Shown: in pieces, positions 1 through 11,700 of the stretch | How positions within the stretch are numbered: position 1 is the first letter of the stretch | How the letters are laid out: each line of letters opens with the position of its first letter | Assembly (NCBI RefSeq): GCF_024323335.1 | Contig: NC_066579.1 | Location: forward strand, 3,301,001 to 3,365,000 | Direction of reading: 5' to 3' | Length of the DNA stretch: 64,000 nt | Source of the DNA: Lathyrus oleraceus | Lineage: Eukaryota; Streptophyta; Magnoliopsida; Fabales; Fabaceae | Program-made: the position numbers and the translations under genes | The notes under the pieces: model-generated | Databases searched by the model: none | What the model was told of the DNA's origin: nothing | Seen by the model: the letters and a program-made list of their open reading frames with translations, nothing else

Positions 1-274
1 ATCTGTGTTGTCTTCGGTGTGTGTGTGTGTGGTGTTTTAGCAACCTTTTCTTTTCTTAGAGCGTGGATCCCGTCGAGTACGACGGACGTGAGGGGTGCTA
101 ATACCTTCCCCTTGCGTAACCGACTCCCTTACCCTTTCTCTTTGGTCGCGAGACCATGCTTTTTCCAGGTTTCTCTGAGCGTTTCCTTTCCCTATCTTGG
201 GATAAATAACGCGCAGTGGCGGCTCTGTGTTGTTTTTGTTTCAGCCCGCCGGTTGTTTTTTCGCGGATGCGACA
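1..274 (+). repeat. 3' end of Ogre copy 1 5' LTR
   Basis: This stretch matches 13517-13789 almost base for base and ends with the same GATGCGACA, directly before the primer site. Differences seen: T/C near position 20, G/A near 248, and one extra T in the T-run near 261. The rest of this LTR lies outside the window. Confidence 0.93.
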
Positions 275-276
275 GC

Positions 277-294
277 TGGCGACTCTGCTGGGGA
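277..294 (+). other. Ogre primer binding site, tRNA-Arg type
   Basis: TGGCGACTCTGCTGGGGA starts 3 bp after the LTR end. It is the primer site known for Ogre elements, complementary to the 3' end of a plant tRNA-Arg, and it primes minus-strand DNA synthesis. Confidence 0.9.
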
Positions 295-1448
295 ATAGCA
301 CGATGTTGACCTGTGCTGGTCCATCTTCCCTAAGCGAGTCTCTCCTAGCGTTCTAGGATAGTTTAGGTTGCTTGTCTTGCTTTATTTATTGCATTTATTA
401 TTCTAACAGTGTCTGTATTTGCATAAATATTTGCATGTATCATACTATCATGTTGCCGTCCTCTGTGCAGGTGGTTCCTCTGTTTGGGGTGGGTGTTCTG
501 AGTGGGGCTAAAACCCAGGCCCGAGTATACACCTAGGATTAGTGTGGTCTCACGTTCCTCATTTGCTAAATCAGCATATTGCAACGTGACATGCCACAAG
601 CCAGACGAGGTTCATTTGATAGTGCTTTCCTCTGTGGGGTACCCCACTTTGGTTGAGTTACTTCATTTGAGTTGTTGACTCTGGTGACCGATCATTTCCC
701 GGATCTTTGGTTTAGACGATCTTAAGGGAGCTACAATGGCACACCCGAAAGGGCAAACCCATTGAGTATCTCTGCCCGATTGTCGAGACTATTATCCGCC
801 TTAGGATGACCTGATTAGAATTTACCTATGAGGGGAGGGTGATTCTTACAGATGCATTGCTCAGATGGTGACTTTTGTTCCGTGGATCAGGGTCAGATTT
901 ATAAGTCAGATTTATGGTCATTTATTGCCGAGACGCCAGAGTGTTGTCCAAGTTATTTATCAGTGGGGATCCGTTTATTTCAGGATTCCCCGGGCCGATG
1001 CAGAGGGTTGCGATTATCTGTTCAGAGATGGTTTGATGATGATGATGGTGTATCTGTCTTCCGTTTATTTCGGAACCCTTGAGGTGGATTTGTGGTTACG
1101 TTTTCCCTCAGATGGTTGTGATCAGTTCAAAGATCAGAGGCTTCTGTACAGTTGATGATCAGAGGACTTGGAGGATGACAATGCATTGCATTCATACATC
1201 TGCATCATTCTCATTTTGCATTCATCTGCACCAAACCTACGTCTAGCCATATGGGGAGTATTATGGATTGAGAATCTGGTTGAGAGACATCTTGAATTTC
1301 AGAATGTGGATGTCAAAATATTATCTGTCTTGATGAAACCAGGATCAAAAGACAGAAGCTTCCTCGTATGGATAGACGTTGCATTCATGCATATTAACCT
1401 GTTTGCTGTTTTGCAGGAATCATTGCTCGCGCTCGTAGAGTTGCACCT
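295..1448 (+). other. Ogre 5' leader without convincing ORF
   Basis: This interval lies between primer site and gag. Autonomous Ogres carry an extra ORF1 here. Only short unrelated frames are present (for example 852-1082 and 1168-1503), and none resembles a known domain. A pyrimidine-rich stretch ending in TTTTGCAG at about 1410-1417 resembles a 3' splice site just before the frame that leads into gag; whether it is used cannot be told from sequence. Confidence 0.5.
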
Positions 1449-3158
1449 TTGTACTCAACCCGTCCTCACAGATACTTCACAAGACGCAATACTCCCAGAC
1501 TAATGGATCTCCCAAACACAGATATCCTCGAGCTGAAGGACAAGATGACTGAGCTGATCAACATCATGCAGGGTTTTGCAGTTGGTCAGAAGGCTCTGGC
1601 TGATAAGGTCGAGAAGCTCGAGCGAGCTTCAGCTGCTAACAGTGTTGTTAACCTGGATGGTGTCTCCAACCAGGGGCTGGGTGGATCCAGAGATGGTGAA
1701 AAAAGAGCAACCGTAGGTATGGTGAACAACAATGCTGGTGGATTTGGTGTTGCTACTGGCGGTGGGCCCGGTCTGGGGCATAATCTGAAGGATAGTCTGT
1801 TCCCTCCATTCTGTGGGTTTGATGACGACAAGGAAGAAGACAGGGAAGCCGACCAGTTCTCGATGCATAATGAACCATTTGGTCCGTACAGTGCTCCGCC
1901 ACAGAACAAAGAGATTCAGTTGCTGGCAGAGAAGGTAAGGGCTCTGGAAAGCCATGCTACTCCGGGGTTTGTCAACATGTCCAACATGGGGCTGGTCGAG
2001 GGGATTGTGATCCCACAAAAGTTCAAGGCACCCGCATTTGACAAATACAATGGGAGTTCCTGTCCAGAAACTCACCTCCAAGCTTTCGTCCGCAAGATCT
2101 CTGCATATACCACAGATCAGAAGCTGTGGATGTATTTCTTCCAAGACAGTCTGTCTGGAGGATCCTTGGAGTGGTACACCAAGCTGAAGTCTGCTGACGT
2201 CAAGAGCTGGCAAGATCTTGGGGATGCGTTCTTTAAACAGTATCAGTTCAATGCTGATATGGCTCCGAGTCGTACCCAGCTGCAGGGTATGTCTCAGAAA
2301 AATAACGAAGGGTTTAAAGAGTATGCACAAAGGTGGAGGGAGTTGGCTGCCAGAGTCCAGCCGCCACTGGTGGACAGAGAGATGTCTGATCTCTTCATGG
2401 GTACCCTGCAGGGGGTTTTTGCTGAGAGAATGGTGGGTTGTCCCGTCACCAACTTTGCAGACATCGTGGTGGCTGGTGAGAGAATTGAAAGTTGGCTGAG
2501 AATGGGGAAGATCCAGGATGGTAATGATTCGTCATCAGGATCGAAGAAGCCCTTCGGAAATGGTCAGCGCAAGAATGAGGGTGAATCAAGTGCTGTGTAT
2601 GCCCAGAGAGGACACGGTGGGGATTGTTACTACCAGCACACTGCTGCGGTAACCATCCCTGCTGGTAATCAGTCAGTACGACAACAACGTCAGCCACCTC
2701 AACAGAGAGCCGGGTACCAGGTGAGAGGAAAAGGGGTTGATCGCCATTTTGACAAGCCGCCTGTGACATATGCTGTTCTGTTCAAAAAAATGATGGATCT
2801 TGGGTTGGTTCAGCCGAGGGCGATGGTTCCGATGAGATCAGATCAAAGGCCACCTAACTATGATGAAAACGCCCAGTGCGAATTTCATTCTGGAACACCG
2901 GGGCATAACATTGAGGGCTGTAGAGCATTCAAGAATGTTGTCCAGGATCTGGTAGACTCCAAGGCTATTAACTTTGCACCGTCTCCAAATGTTAATGTTA
3001 ATCCCATGCCGGCGCATGGTCAGGCGATGGTGAATGCAATTGCTGAAGATTCAGATCACGCCTATACAGTGGGTGAAGAGACTAATGGTAACTGCAAGTT
3101 TGATGGTTGGATAAAGCCGTGCGTACCAGGGATGGAAGTCCAGAACTGGAAGGCCTAA
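1449..3158 (+). CDS. gag: Ogre gag polyprotein, intact frame
   Basis: This gene would encode the capsid/nucleocapsid protein that forms the cytoplasmic virus-like particle. The frame is open for 569 codons. I favour the ATG at 1503 (MDLPNTDILELKDKM), after which a coiled-coil-like N-terminus begins; the 1449 ATG is in frame. Residues around 195-350 form the retrotransposon gag domain, with the landmarks GSSCPETHLQAF, EWYTKL and FKEYAQRWRELAARV. A zinc-knuckle-like CEFHSGTPGHNIEGC lies near residue 480. The frame closes after GWIKPCVPGMEVQNWKA. No aspartic protease follows before the broken pol. It is the only intact Ogre coding frame here, so the copy may supply gag while relying on other copies for pol. 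Confidence 0.87.
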   Translation: MYSTRPHRYFTRRNTPRLMDLPNTDILELKDKMTELINIMQGFAVGQKALADKVEKLERASAANSVVNLDGVSNQGLGGSRDGEKRATVGMVNNNAGGFGVATGGGPGLGHNLKDSLFPPFCGFDDDKEEDREADQFSMHNEPFGPYSAPPQNKEIQLLAEKVRALESHATPGFVNMSNMGLVEGIVIPQKFKAPAFDKYNGSSCPETHLQAFVRKISAYTTDQKLWMYFFQDSLSGGSLEWYTKLKSADVKSWQDLGDAFFKQYQFNADMAPSRTQLQGMSQKNNEGFKEYAQRWRELAARVQPPLVDREMSDLFMGTLQGVFAERMVGCPVTNFADIVVAGERIESWLRMGKIQDGNDSSSGSKKPFGNGQRKNEGESSAVYAQRGHGGDCYYQHTAAVTIPAGNQSVRQQRQPPQQRAGYQVRGKGVDRHFDKPPVTYAVLFKKMMDLGLVQPRAMVPMRSDQRPPNYDENAQCEFHSGTPGHNIEGCRAFKNVVQDLVDSKAINFAPSPNVNVNPMPAHGQAMVNAIAEDSDHAYTVGEETNGNCKFDGWIKPCVPGMEVQNWKA

Positions 3159-3480
3159 AAAAGATCAGCACTGTCATTCATCCTGAAGAGTAATATTTCT
3201 TGTTGTTAGTCTTTATTTGCATGAAAGCCATACGTGTTGTCCGACACGTACTGGTTCATTGTAAGGACCACCTCATGTTCATAATTTGCAACATTTCTGC
3301 ATCATTAATAAATGGATGTTTTTCAGTCAAAAAGCGGTGTTCCCTGTTTTTCATTTATTTTTGCAGTTTTAAAACAAATAAAAATGGCAATGGTTATTTT
3401 CATTTTTCTCTTTTTTTGATTTGTCTCGTTCCGAATTCAAAAATAATTCTCCGGATCTCGTTGATAACAATTTGGTTACA
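3159..3480 (+). other. gag-pol spacer of Ogre, possible intron
   Basis: Ogre elements are known to contain a spliced intron between gag/protease and the reverse transcriptase frame. This AT-rich spacer holds donor-like GTAAGGACC at 3261 and a strong acceptor-like TTTATTTTTGCAG ending at 3366. Neither joins an obvious long frame, so the intron is inference. Confidence 0.4.
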
Positions 3481-5240
3481 CCTCATATGACTTCGACAAT
3501 CCGATCTATCATGCCGAAGAAGAAGGCGAAGAAGATTGTGATCTGCTGGAATTAGCCAGGTTGTCAAAACAAGAGGAGAAGGTGATTCAGCCGTTCGAGG
3601 GCGATGCGAGATTGTTATTCCAAGCACCGCCGTGGTCAGGAAGGAAGGAAATTGGGGCCGCTTCAGGGGCGAGTCGAGAGCAGAATGGTAGCCCTGTTAA
3701 AAGAGCATATGGATACCGTCACCTGGTCGTGTCAGGATATGCCAAGTCAGGTACCAATGTCGTTGCGCGCAAGCTACCATGGAGAGAAGACTGTCCTCTA
3801 GAGAAGCAAAACGCCGATGCCACGTATCAGAGTGACTTTGTTTCATGATATGATTCATCATGGAATCAAATGCTATGTTGATGACATGATAGCAAAGTCC
3901 CAAACAGAAGAGGGGCATCTGGTAGACCGGGGCAAGTCGTTTGACCGGTTGAGACAATTCAAACTGAGGTTGAATTCAAATAAGTGCACTATCAGAGTGC
4001 GGGCCGGTAAGCTGATGGGGTTCATTATAAGAGAGGAATCGAGGTTGATCCTGCAAAAAAAAAAAAAAAAAAAAAAAAAAAACGAGAAGTGCCTGAACCG
4101 AGAATAAGGAAAAAGAGGTTCGTGGTCTATTAGGTAGACTGAACTACATGTCATGGTTCACATTTCATCTAACAGCCACGTGTGAATTCATATTCAAGTT
4201 GTTGAGAAAAGATCAAACGGTCAGGTGAAATAATGATTGCCAAAAGGGTATTGAAAGAATAAAGAATAAGTTGCAGGAACCTCTGATTCTGATACCTTCC
4301 GTGGAAGGAGCGATTGTTAATCTGTGCTTGACGGCCTTCGAGGGGTCTACGAGGTGTATTGGGTCAGCATGACGCGTCTTGTCGAAAAGAGCATGCAATT
4401 TACCTTAGCAAAAAGTTTACCGACTGTGAAACAATACATTCACTGTTCGAGAAAACTTGCTGTACTTTGGCATAGGCTGCTCGCCGACCGAGACAGTATA
4501 TGCTGGTTCATACCACTTTGTGGGTTTCCAAGATGGATCCGATCAAGTATGGGTTTGGGAATCCAGCATCGGCCGGACAGGTTGCGAGAGTGCAAAAGAA
4601 TGTTGACTGATTTGTGATACTCTCAGATAGCAATAAAGGGATGTAGTGTCTGATTACATCGCTCCGCAACCCATTGAGGATTATCAACCGAGGAGGTTTG
4701 AGTTCCCTGATGAGGACATCTCGAGGTACTCTAATCGAAAGATTGAGAGTAACCGATCCCGGAGGAGGGGCCTGACCCTGAATCCGAACGGATTCTGATG
4801 TCTGATGGGGAGGTTAAGGTGAATGAGCTTTTGTTACCCGGATAACGCTTGAAGGCACCGACGGTGTGATTGAGTATGAAACCGTATCCTGGGTATCGGA
4901 CGTCGGTGCGTGCGTCTACTGGGGCACACGCCTTTCTCACTCAGGAAGCCTGATAGAGGAAAAGAGGCTGGCGGCCATCTGTCATGGGCAGTTGTACCAG
5001 CAGAGGATGAAGCGTGCTTTCGACAAGAAGGTACGACCTCGGGTATATCACGTAGGTGATATGGTGCTGAAAAGGATCCTTCCTCCTCAAAACGATCGAA
5101 GGGGCAAATGGACACTCAGTCATGAATCCCTAGCATGGTCAAGAAGGTTTTCTCTGGCGGAGCCTTGTTGTTAACGACCGTGGATGGCGAAGATTTTCCA
5201 TCCCCTGTGAAGGCGGACGCAGTTAAAAAAATACTTCGTA
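3481..5240 (+). pseudogene. pol: Ogre pol remnant (RT, RNase H and integrase fragments)
   Basis: Fragments in several frames match Ogre pol in the right order. The pre-RT segment FDNPIYHAEEEGEEDCD begins near 3496. The RT palm with YVDDMIAKSQTEE starts near 3873. RNase H pieces (KLLRKDQ, IYCSRKL-like, SKMDPIK, PIEDYQP) span about 4200-4720. The integrase C-terminus (RLAAICHGQLYQQRMKRAF, YHVGDMVLKRILPPQ, and the shifted FSGGALLLTT) spans about 4960-5232. Near 3811-3817 a deletion joins the pre-RT segment directly to the ATYQ motif before the palm, removing the RT fingers. The integrase core with its DDE residues is missing. Multiple stops, frameshifts and a 28-bp A run make it non-functional. 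Confidence 0.85.
4055..4082 (+). repeat. A(28) homopolymer inside the Ogre RT remnant
   Basis: An uninterrupted run of 28 A sits where Ogre pol normally encodes the lysine-rich segment after VDPAK. It is either a slippage expansion in a dead frame or an assembly artefact. Confidence 0.95.
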
Positions 5241-6429
5241 TAAAGAGACCCGCTGGACGAAAAGAATAAAATAGTCCAGGCAAAAATGGGCATCCCGGCG
5301 AACCAAAAACAGAAAGAAAGGTTCGGGCAAAAGTTAGGGATAATAAAAGAAAAGAACTGTACACCCGGCAAGTCGAAAACCTGAAAAGGCGACTTGGGCA
5401 AAAAGGGTATCCCGGTGGACTGAAAACCCGAGAGGGCGGTCCAGGCAAAAGAGGGATTGAAACGAACAACTGCGTCCCGCATGATCGTTTGCGCTTTGGT
5501 TAAGGCACATGGATAATACCCGGTGGGGATCAATCAGAAACGTCTTGTTCAGAAGGCAGAAAGCACGGAGAGTCTGAGGACATATGGGGTGTAACCGAGT
5601 TGGAACTCGATGAGATCACGGGTTTCACATTGCCATTAGGATAGATTTTTCCTTTTGTGCGCGATTACCTCTTTTCAGGAATTGCTTCCTTTTGTATTGC
5701 TCAATTTGAGCCACACTTTTCCATCAATAAAATGCATATTCAGTCAAATAATTTTGTTTTTTGTTTTCATTACCGCTTTGATTGCAAAAACATCCAGATA
5801 TTTTTGATAAAGAATCTTGCATTTTAAGACATACAGGTCCCTTCCAATGCATGTTTATAAGATTGAAAGCTTGAAATCTTATTTGGAAGGATTGAGTGAC
5901 CCAAGTGTTGAAATCTTGACACGCCTGGGGCACGGTTTTATCTGACGATCTGTTTTGCAGGTGTTGTTAGATATTTTTTCACTCACTTGCAGGTTGTGAT
6001 GTGGAAGCTGTTGATGAAACAAATCCCCATGGAGTCCAATCAGGGACGAATGAACAGAAAGATGGCGAGGTGACGTTGAGACGTACGATGATCCTTGATG
6101 ATAATCAAGAAGACTCTTCAAAATCGGAAGATTGGAAAGTCTGTAGAGATTCCCCGCAGGATCCAATTAGGGACGAATGAATGGGTAGAGAAGCGATGAG
6201 AGACGTCGAGACGTCCGACGACCCTTGGAATTAATCAAGAAGACTCTTCAAAGTCGGAAAATTGAAAAATCTGTATAATCCCCAGGAGTTCGCTCTCCGT
6301 CGAGCGCGGAGCGGTTGTGAATACAAGATGATGGAGCAGAAAAGGTCCAGGCGAGTCTGGGAGTTCTCAAAAGTGGAAAGCTGATACGAGATTGGGAGGC
6401 GGATACCGTGGTTCGACGAGTCGACGGGT

Positions 6430-7075
6430 GTTATGTACCAACTTTTCTCATTTCCCCAACGAGGTCCCCAAGCAAAATTAGAGGACCAACTTCCCAGCAG
6501 ATCCAAAGGTCTGTGGATCCCCTAGCTGAGTCTGGATGGTTATCCCCGACGGGTTTAAAAGATGTTTCCCCAGTCACCAGGCCTGAAGGTTGCTATCCCC
6601 GAGTGGAGCGAGTTTCAATGAAATATATCTCCAGCAGTGTTCATCCTACCAGTGGATTGGACAAGTTTCCGTAGCAGGCCGATATCTGCATCCCCAGCTG
6701 AGTGTATCCTACGTGTGGATTGCATGGGTTGTCCCCAGCGGAGTAGCATTCGTTTTCCCTAGCAGGGTTTGGATGGTTATCCCCAGCAGGTGTCAGATCG
6801 ATGTTTCCCCAGTCGCCAGGCCTGGAGGTTGCTGTTTCCCAGCAGAGCTATCTGTGAGCATTTCCCCGGTGAAGTTGCCAGGTATCTGTGAGGGTTCCCG
6901 AAGCAGAGGTGGATGTATATCTCCAGCAAGTCAGAGATTGTGGTATCCCCACAGAGTGCATTGGTGGTTCTTATCCCCGACAATTCCCGAGCGGATTGGG
7001 TGCAAAGGATGTTCTTCCCCAGCAAGGGTTGCCTTATTCCCAGCAGCAGTGCTATTCCCCAGCAAGGTGGAGATC
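6430..7075 (+). repeat. degenerate CCCCAGCAGG-type repeat field in Ogre 3' UTR
   Basis: The core TCCCCAGCAGRG or TCCCCGAGYGG recurs roughly every 25-60 bp. Spacing is irregular, so this is an old, decayed array. The reverse complement CTGCTGGGGA recurs in the inverted Ogre at about 62600-63180. Confidence 0.75.
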
Positions 7076-7807
7076 GGAGTATTGACGAGTTCCTCAGCAG
7101 AGTGTCTCGTGCTTTCCGGAAGAGTCCCTTGAGGGGGATACCTTTTTATACATTCATCATGAAAAATAGCATAGCATGTTGCATAGAAAAAATAAAGCGC
7201 GTAGCGTTTCCATAATTATGGAGCATTACGCAGAAAAATCAATCATGCATCATATTGCAAGCACAAGCTAGTCTCAAGTCGTGGTTACCGTTTGAGAGGT
7301 GGTTTTACCAGAAGTAGAGGTGTTACTCCGAGGAGTTTGGCCTCATGATTTGATCAAAGGTATTTCCCCAGTAGTGCGATACTGGAGGAGTTTTTCCGTC
7401 GGGCAGAGATGGAAAGGTTACGCGATCAGCGCGATTCAAGTCGTGGTTACCGCTTGAAGATTTGGGTTCACTGGTTGGCGAAGATGTTACTCTGTGGAGT
7501 TTAGCATCATGACGTCAGATCAGCAATGTTCCCCAGTAGTGCGATGCTGGAGGAAACTTTTCCGTCTGACAGAGATAGAAATGTTACGCGATCAGCGCGA
7601 CTCGAGCCGTGGTTACCGCTTGAGATTTGGTTTTGCCGGATGGTGAAGACGATACTCCGAGGAGTTCGGCATTGTGAGTTTGGAGCAACGGTATTTCCCA
7701 GTCATCAGTAAGTGTCTGGTCGAGCTTTCTTTGGTGTCAGTAAACATCATTGTTCGATGTCCAGTAAACGTCGAGTTATTTCCCAGTCATTGTTTAATGT
7801 CTGGTCG

Positions 7808-8204
7808 ATCATTGTTTGATGCCTGTAAACATCATTGTTTGATGCCTGTAAACATCATTGTTTGATGCCTGTCAACATCATTGTTCGATGCCTGTAAACA
7901 TCATTGTTTAATGCCTGTCAACATCATTGTTTGATGCCTGTCAACATCATTGTTTGATGCCTGTAAACATCATTGTTTGATGCCTGTAAACATCATTGTT
8001 TGATGCCTGTAAACATCATTGTTTGATGCCTGTAAACATCATTGTTTGATGCCTGTAAACATCATTGTTCGATGTCCTGTCAACATCATTGTTCGATGTC
8101 CTGTCAACATCATTGTTCGATGTCCTGTCAACATCATTGATTCGATGTCCTGTCAACATCATTGTTTGATGTCTGTCAACATCATTGTCCGATGTCCAGT
8201 AAAC
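7808..8204 (+). repeat. 23-25 bp minisatellite, 17 units, in Ogre 3' UTR
   Basis: Eleven 23-bp units of the type ATCATTGTTTGATGCCTGT plus AAAC or CAAC are followed by six units of 23-25 bp carrying GATGTCCTGTCAAC or a close variant. Degenerate partial copies lie at 7746-7790 and 8265-8300. The array is homologous to that of the inverted Ogre at 61750-62180. Confidence 0.93.
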
Positions 8205-8778
8205 ATCGAGTTTTCTCCCAGTCATTGTTTAATGTTTGGTCGAGTTTTCTTTGGTGTCCTGTAAAACATCATCGTTCGATGTCCAGTAAACGTCGAGTTT
8301 CTTCCCAGTCATCAGTCCGTGTCTGGTTGAAGGTGTACCCTCTGACATGTCGCCATCAGAGTGGTGTTTGGTGTTATTTCCGACGTTGCCAGCGGGATTA
8401 TCACAAGGAAACAGGAGAGCGGGGTTCGAATGCAGAGATCCGAGGATCATTTGCGCAGAAAAATTTCGGGGTTCAAGAAAAGCATAAAAAGAAGAGAGAA
8501 TAATAATCCCGAGCGGATGAGTGGTGTTCAGGCCATGGTTATCCCTGCGTTACCATTTATTTTGGTATCCAGGTGGATGTTGTTGTTTCGGTGATCAGGC
8601 CGACTTTCTCCGTACTAGACGGGATTTTTGTTTTGAGATTGTTTCTTCACCGATTCTGACCGGCATTGTTAATTATTTTCCCATCAGAGTGCAAATTGTT
8701 TGTCTGTTCTTGGTATTCAATCACTCTTCATCCTGATCATCTGAAAGCCGAGGCTATTCATATCGACAGGTTCCCAGT

Positions 8779-8796
8779 GGATTGAATAGGGGCAGC
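8779..8796 (+). other. Ogre polypurine tract
   Basis: GGATTGAATAGGGGCAGC lies directly before the TG of the 3' LTR. It would prime plus-strand DNA synthesis. Confidence 0.75.
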
Positions 8797-11700
8797 TGTA
8801 ACACCTCAAAATTTGCCCTCCTCTCTTGGGACTAGCATAACATATTACATATCATTTGTAGGTCATTAAGCATGGCATATTGCATATCATGTGGTTACAT
8901 TGTGCAAGCCAGTTTCCCAAGTCTTGATCAGAAGATAGGAGGTTATGTGCAAGCTAGGGTTTCATTGGACTGGTCATTAATCATCTGAGGATGTGGAGGT
9001 CCAAATTAGGGTTTTGTGGTTCTCAAAGGGGATTGGTCTTCATCTTGATTGAAATGATTCATCATCATCATCATGGTTTGTCATCATCAAGTGTTGGAGC
9101 ATATACCTTGAGATTAGGGTTTTGACCACTGGTCAACCCTAATCAGTTGCATTGGGCCAATCAGGGCATGGCAAGGAGGTGGGATCTACAATGGATATGG
9201 GGATCATTTCATGATTGTATTGAGCTTATGGAGGCTAGGGTTTCATCATTGAACCATTTCATCAGAGGATTGGGGCTTAACTTGATCAGTGCATTGCCAA
9301 ATTCATCTATCAACTGAAAAAGTCAACTGTGGTCAACTGTGCTTGATTTTATGGATTTGGAGGTGGGAGAGAGTTGGATACACTTCATTCATGTTGGAAC
9401 AAGTGTTATTTGACATGTCAAAGCTCAAGAATGAAGAAAATAAAGTCAGAACAAAAATTGCCAAAAATAGAAAGTGACTTGTAATGGAAGTTTCCAAAAA
9501 GGGAAAGTTTTTCACCACAAAATTACATGTCCAAAAAAGCTTCAAATGAAAATTTGTTCAACATGAAAGTTGTATATCTTGGCCTCACCTTCCCAAAAAG
9601 TCCAAGAAGATGAAATTCCCATGTATGGTTGGCAAGTTATGGTCCATTCAATTTCAAAAATGACCCATAATCAAAGTGGCATAACTTCCACATGGAGTGT
9701 CCAAATTGAGTGATCTTTTTATGTGCAAACTCCATTTGCCATGTACTTTCATGGTGCATAATTGGAATTCATCAGAAATGGTCAATGCAAAAAGTCAAAT
9801 TTCAAGTGTACAGTTAAAGATCCAAGGGCAAAATGGTCCAAGTTGAGAAATAATGGGAATTTTGGTATGGGGATTTTTGCAACACCTCACATATGCCAAA
9901 TAGAAGTGGTTTCAACTGTCATAAACTTTCAAAGTACAATATTTGACTAAGTCATTTTGGAATTGCACTTGAAATTGCATATTTTGGCATAGCATGTTGA
10001 AAATGAAAATTACAAAGCCAATTGCCATGAGACAAGTGCCAACACATCACAACTGGTATTTGGAGAGTGTGTGAGCTGTCATACAGCTGTCACAGAGCCC
10101 CATGTGAAATACCAATTTTGCCCTTGCTTAAGAAAATTGCATTAAGCTAATCACTTTCATTTTTGGTTAATGGATGATTAAGAATGTGATTAAGTGGAAG
10201 TATAAGAGCTTAATCATAACTGAATGTTGATGACAATCACATTCACCAAGATCTGTAACAGAATTTCACCAAAAACCTCTCAAATTCTCCAAAAAGCTTC
10301 ATCACTTTTTCTCATCAATCTTCATCAATTCTCAATCATTTTGCGAAATTCCTTTTGCTTCATCTTCCATGGATCATTGGCTTGGACTGTTTTGAGGAAT
10401 TGGAGCAAGGAGGCACTGAAATCGTGACTGTTCATCATTGGTTCATTAATGGCAAATTGAAATTGCTCGCATCTGGATCGTGCTTAAGCTGAAATACGAG
10501 TTCCATTCACCTTCCTAAAGCTTCTTCTTCACCTGTTTGTGGATTTTGCACGTGGAAACGCAAGGTTTAGCTTCTGCCATCACAACAAGGTTAGAATTCG
10601 AAACTCACCGTTGTGTAAATCTTGATATGGTTTAGGTAGATCTCATCATGTAGAACATCGTGCAACTCGTGGTTTTCGATTTGATTAACTGTAGAAAGAG
10701 ATATAATGCTTTGAATGTTTGAATGTGAAACTTTAATTGCTCGATCCCTTCGCCATGGTTAGAATTAGGAGATTTCGTTTGTATATTTGTGATCTACACA
10801 CTTAGACCTTTCCATTCATATGCCGTTTGTGAGTTTTGGTTAAGATTTGAGCGAAACCGCATTGGAAGGTTGAAGAACATGAACGCGTGTTGATGATGAA
10901 GAATTCTGGAAAAAGTTCTTGTTTGATCCGTTTCATTGCCAAGCCTTTTTGAAAACATGTTTCCCTCCAAGTGCAACCAATCAGCGCGTGACAACAATTA
11001 AATGAAACGGTACCGTTTTGGTCCCTGGGAGCGTTATTTACGAAATTGCCACAGCCTTAATTTAATTCATAATTCATTTTAAATATTCATTTCATTATTT
11101 AACAAACTTAAAAAAATCATAAAAAATTCATGATTAATCCAAAATTAGTGAGGCTTTTTTTGATAGATCCCAAGTTTTGTCTAGGATTTTATAGGCATGA
11201 TACCATAAGTTGTGCATGGAGAAATTTTGACCTTGCCTATTGATTTTGTTCATGTGTACATTTTTTGCATGTTTCACCATATCTATCATGAAATGCTCAT
11301 ACTTCCAAAGAAATGAATGAACATTTTTGAGCTTATTCTGGACATGTTGATGGTGATTTCCATGTAGAGTTTGTGAATTTTGGATACTTGGTTGATTAGA
11401 TATGAATTTTTGGATTAAGGTGTGACAATTTGTGTCACACCAAGCTAGGTCAACTTTCTGATTTTATTTAAAATGCTTAGGGATGTTGATTTGAGCTGAA
11501 ATTTTGTATGAATGATCATTGATATGTCAAGATAACATGTGATTTTTTCTGGAATTTTGGATGGAGGTTTCTAATTGATTGATAATTTTCTTCACTGTTG
11601 GTTCATTTTGCAACATTGTGTGACACATGTTGGCATTTTGTTTGTGAAATTCTCATGTGGTATTGGATGAAGATGAAATTTTACATGAGCATTGTAGACA

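Larger units (their letters stand above)
5241..8778 (+). other. Ogre 3' UTR with tandem-repeat arrays
   Basis: There is no credible gene over 3.5 kb. The first part (5241-5750) matches the inverted second Ogre at 63480-63980, including the stretch around CACATTGCCATTAGGAT. It is followed by direct repeats near 6020-6250 (a doubled GACGAATGA...AAGACTCTTCAAA segment), a degenerate CCCCAGCAGG array and a 23-bp minisatellite. Hypervariable, tandem-repeat-rich 3' UTRs are a known feature of pea Ogres and a documented source of satellite DNA. Confidence 0.8.

Noticed and set aside
1629..2330. 233-codon - strand frame
   Set aside because: It is the antisense shadow of the intact Ogre gag.
7808..8204. 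Regular 23-bp repeats resembling a CRISPR array
   Set aside because: Units follow each other with no spacers, lie in the 3' UTR of a plant retrotransposon and have homologous arrays in a second Ogre. It is a minisatellite.
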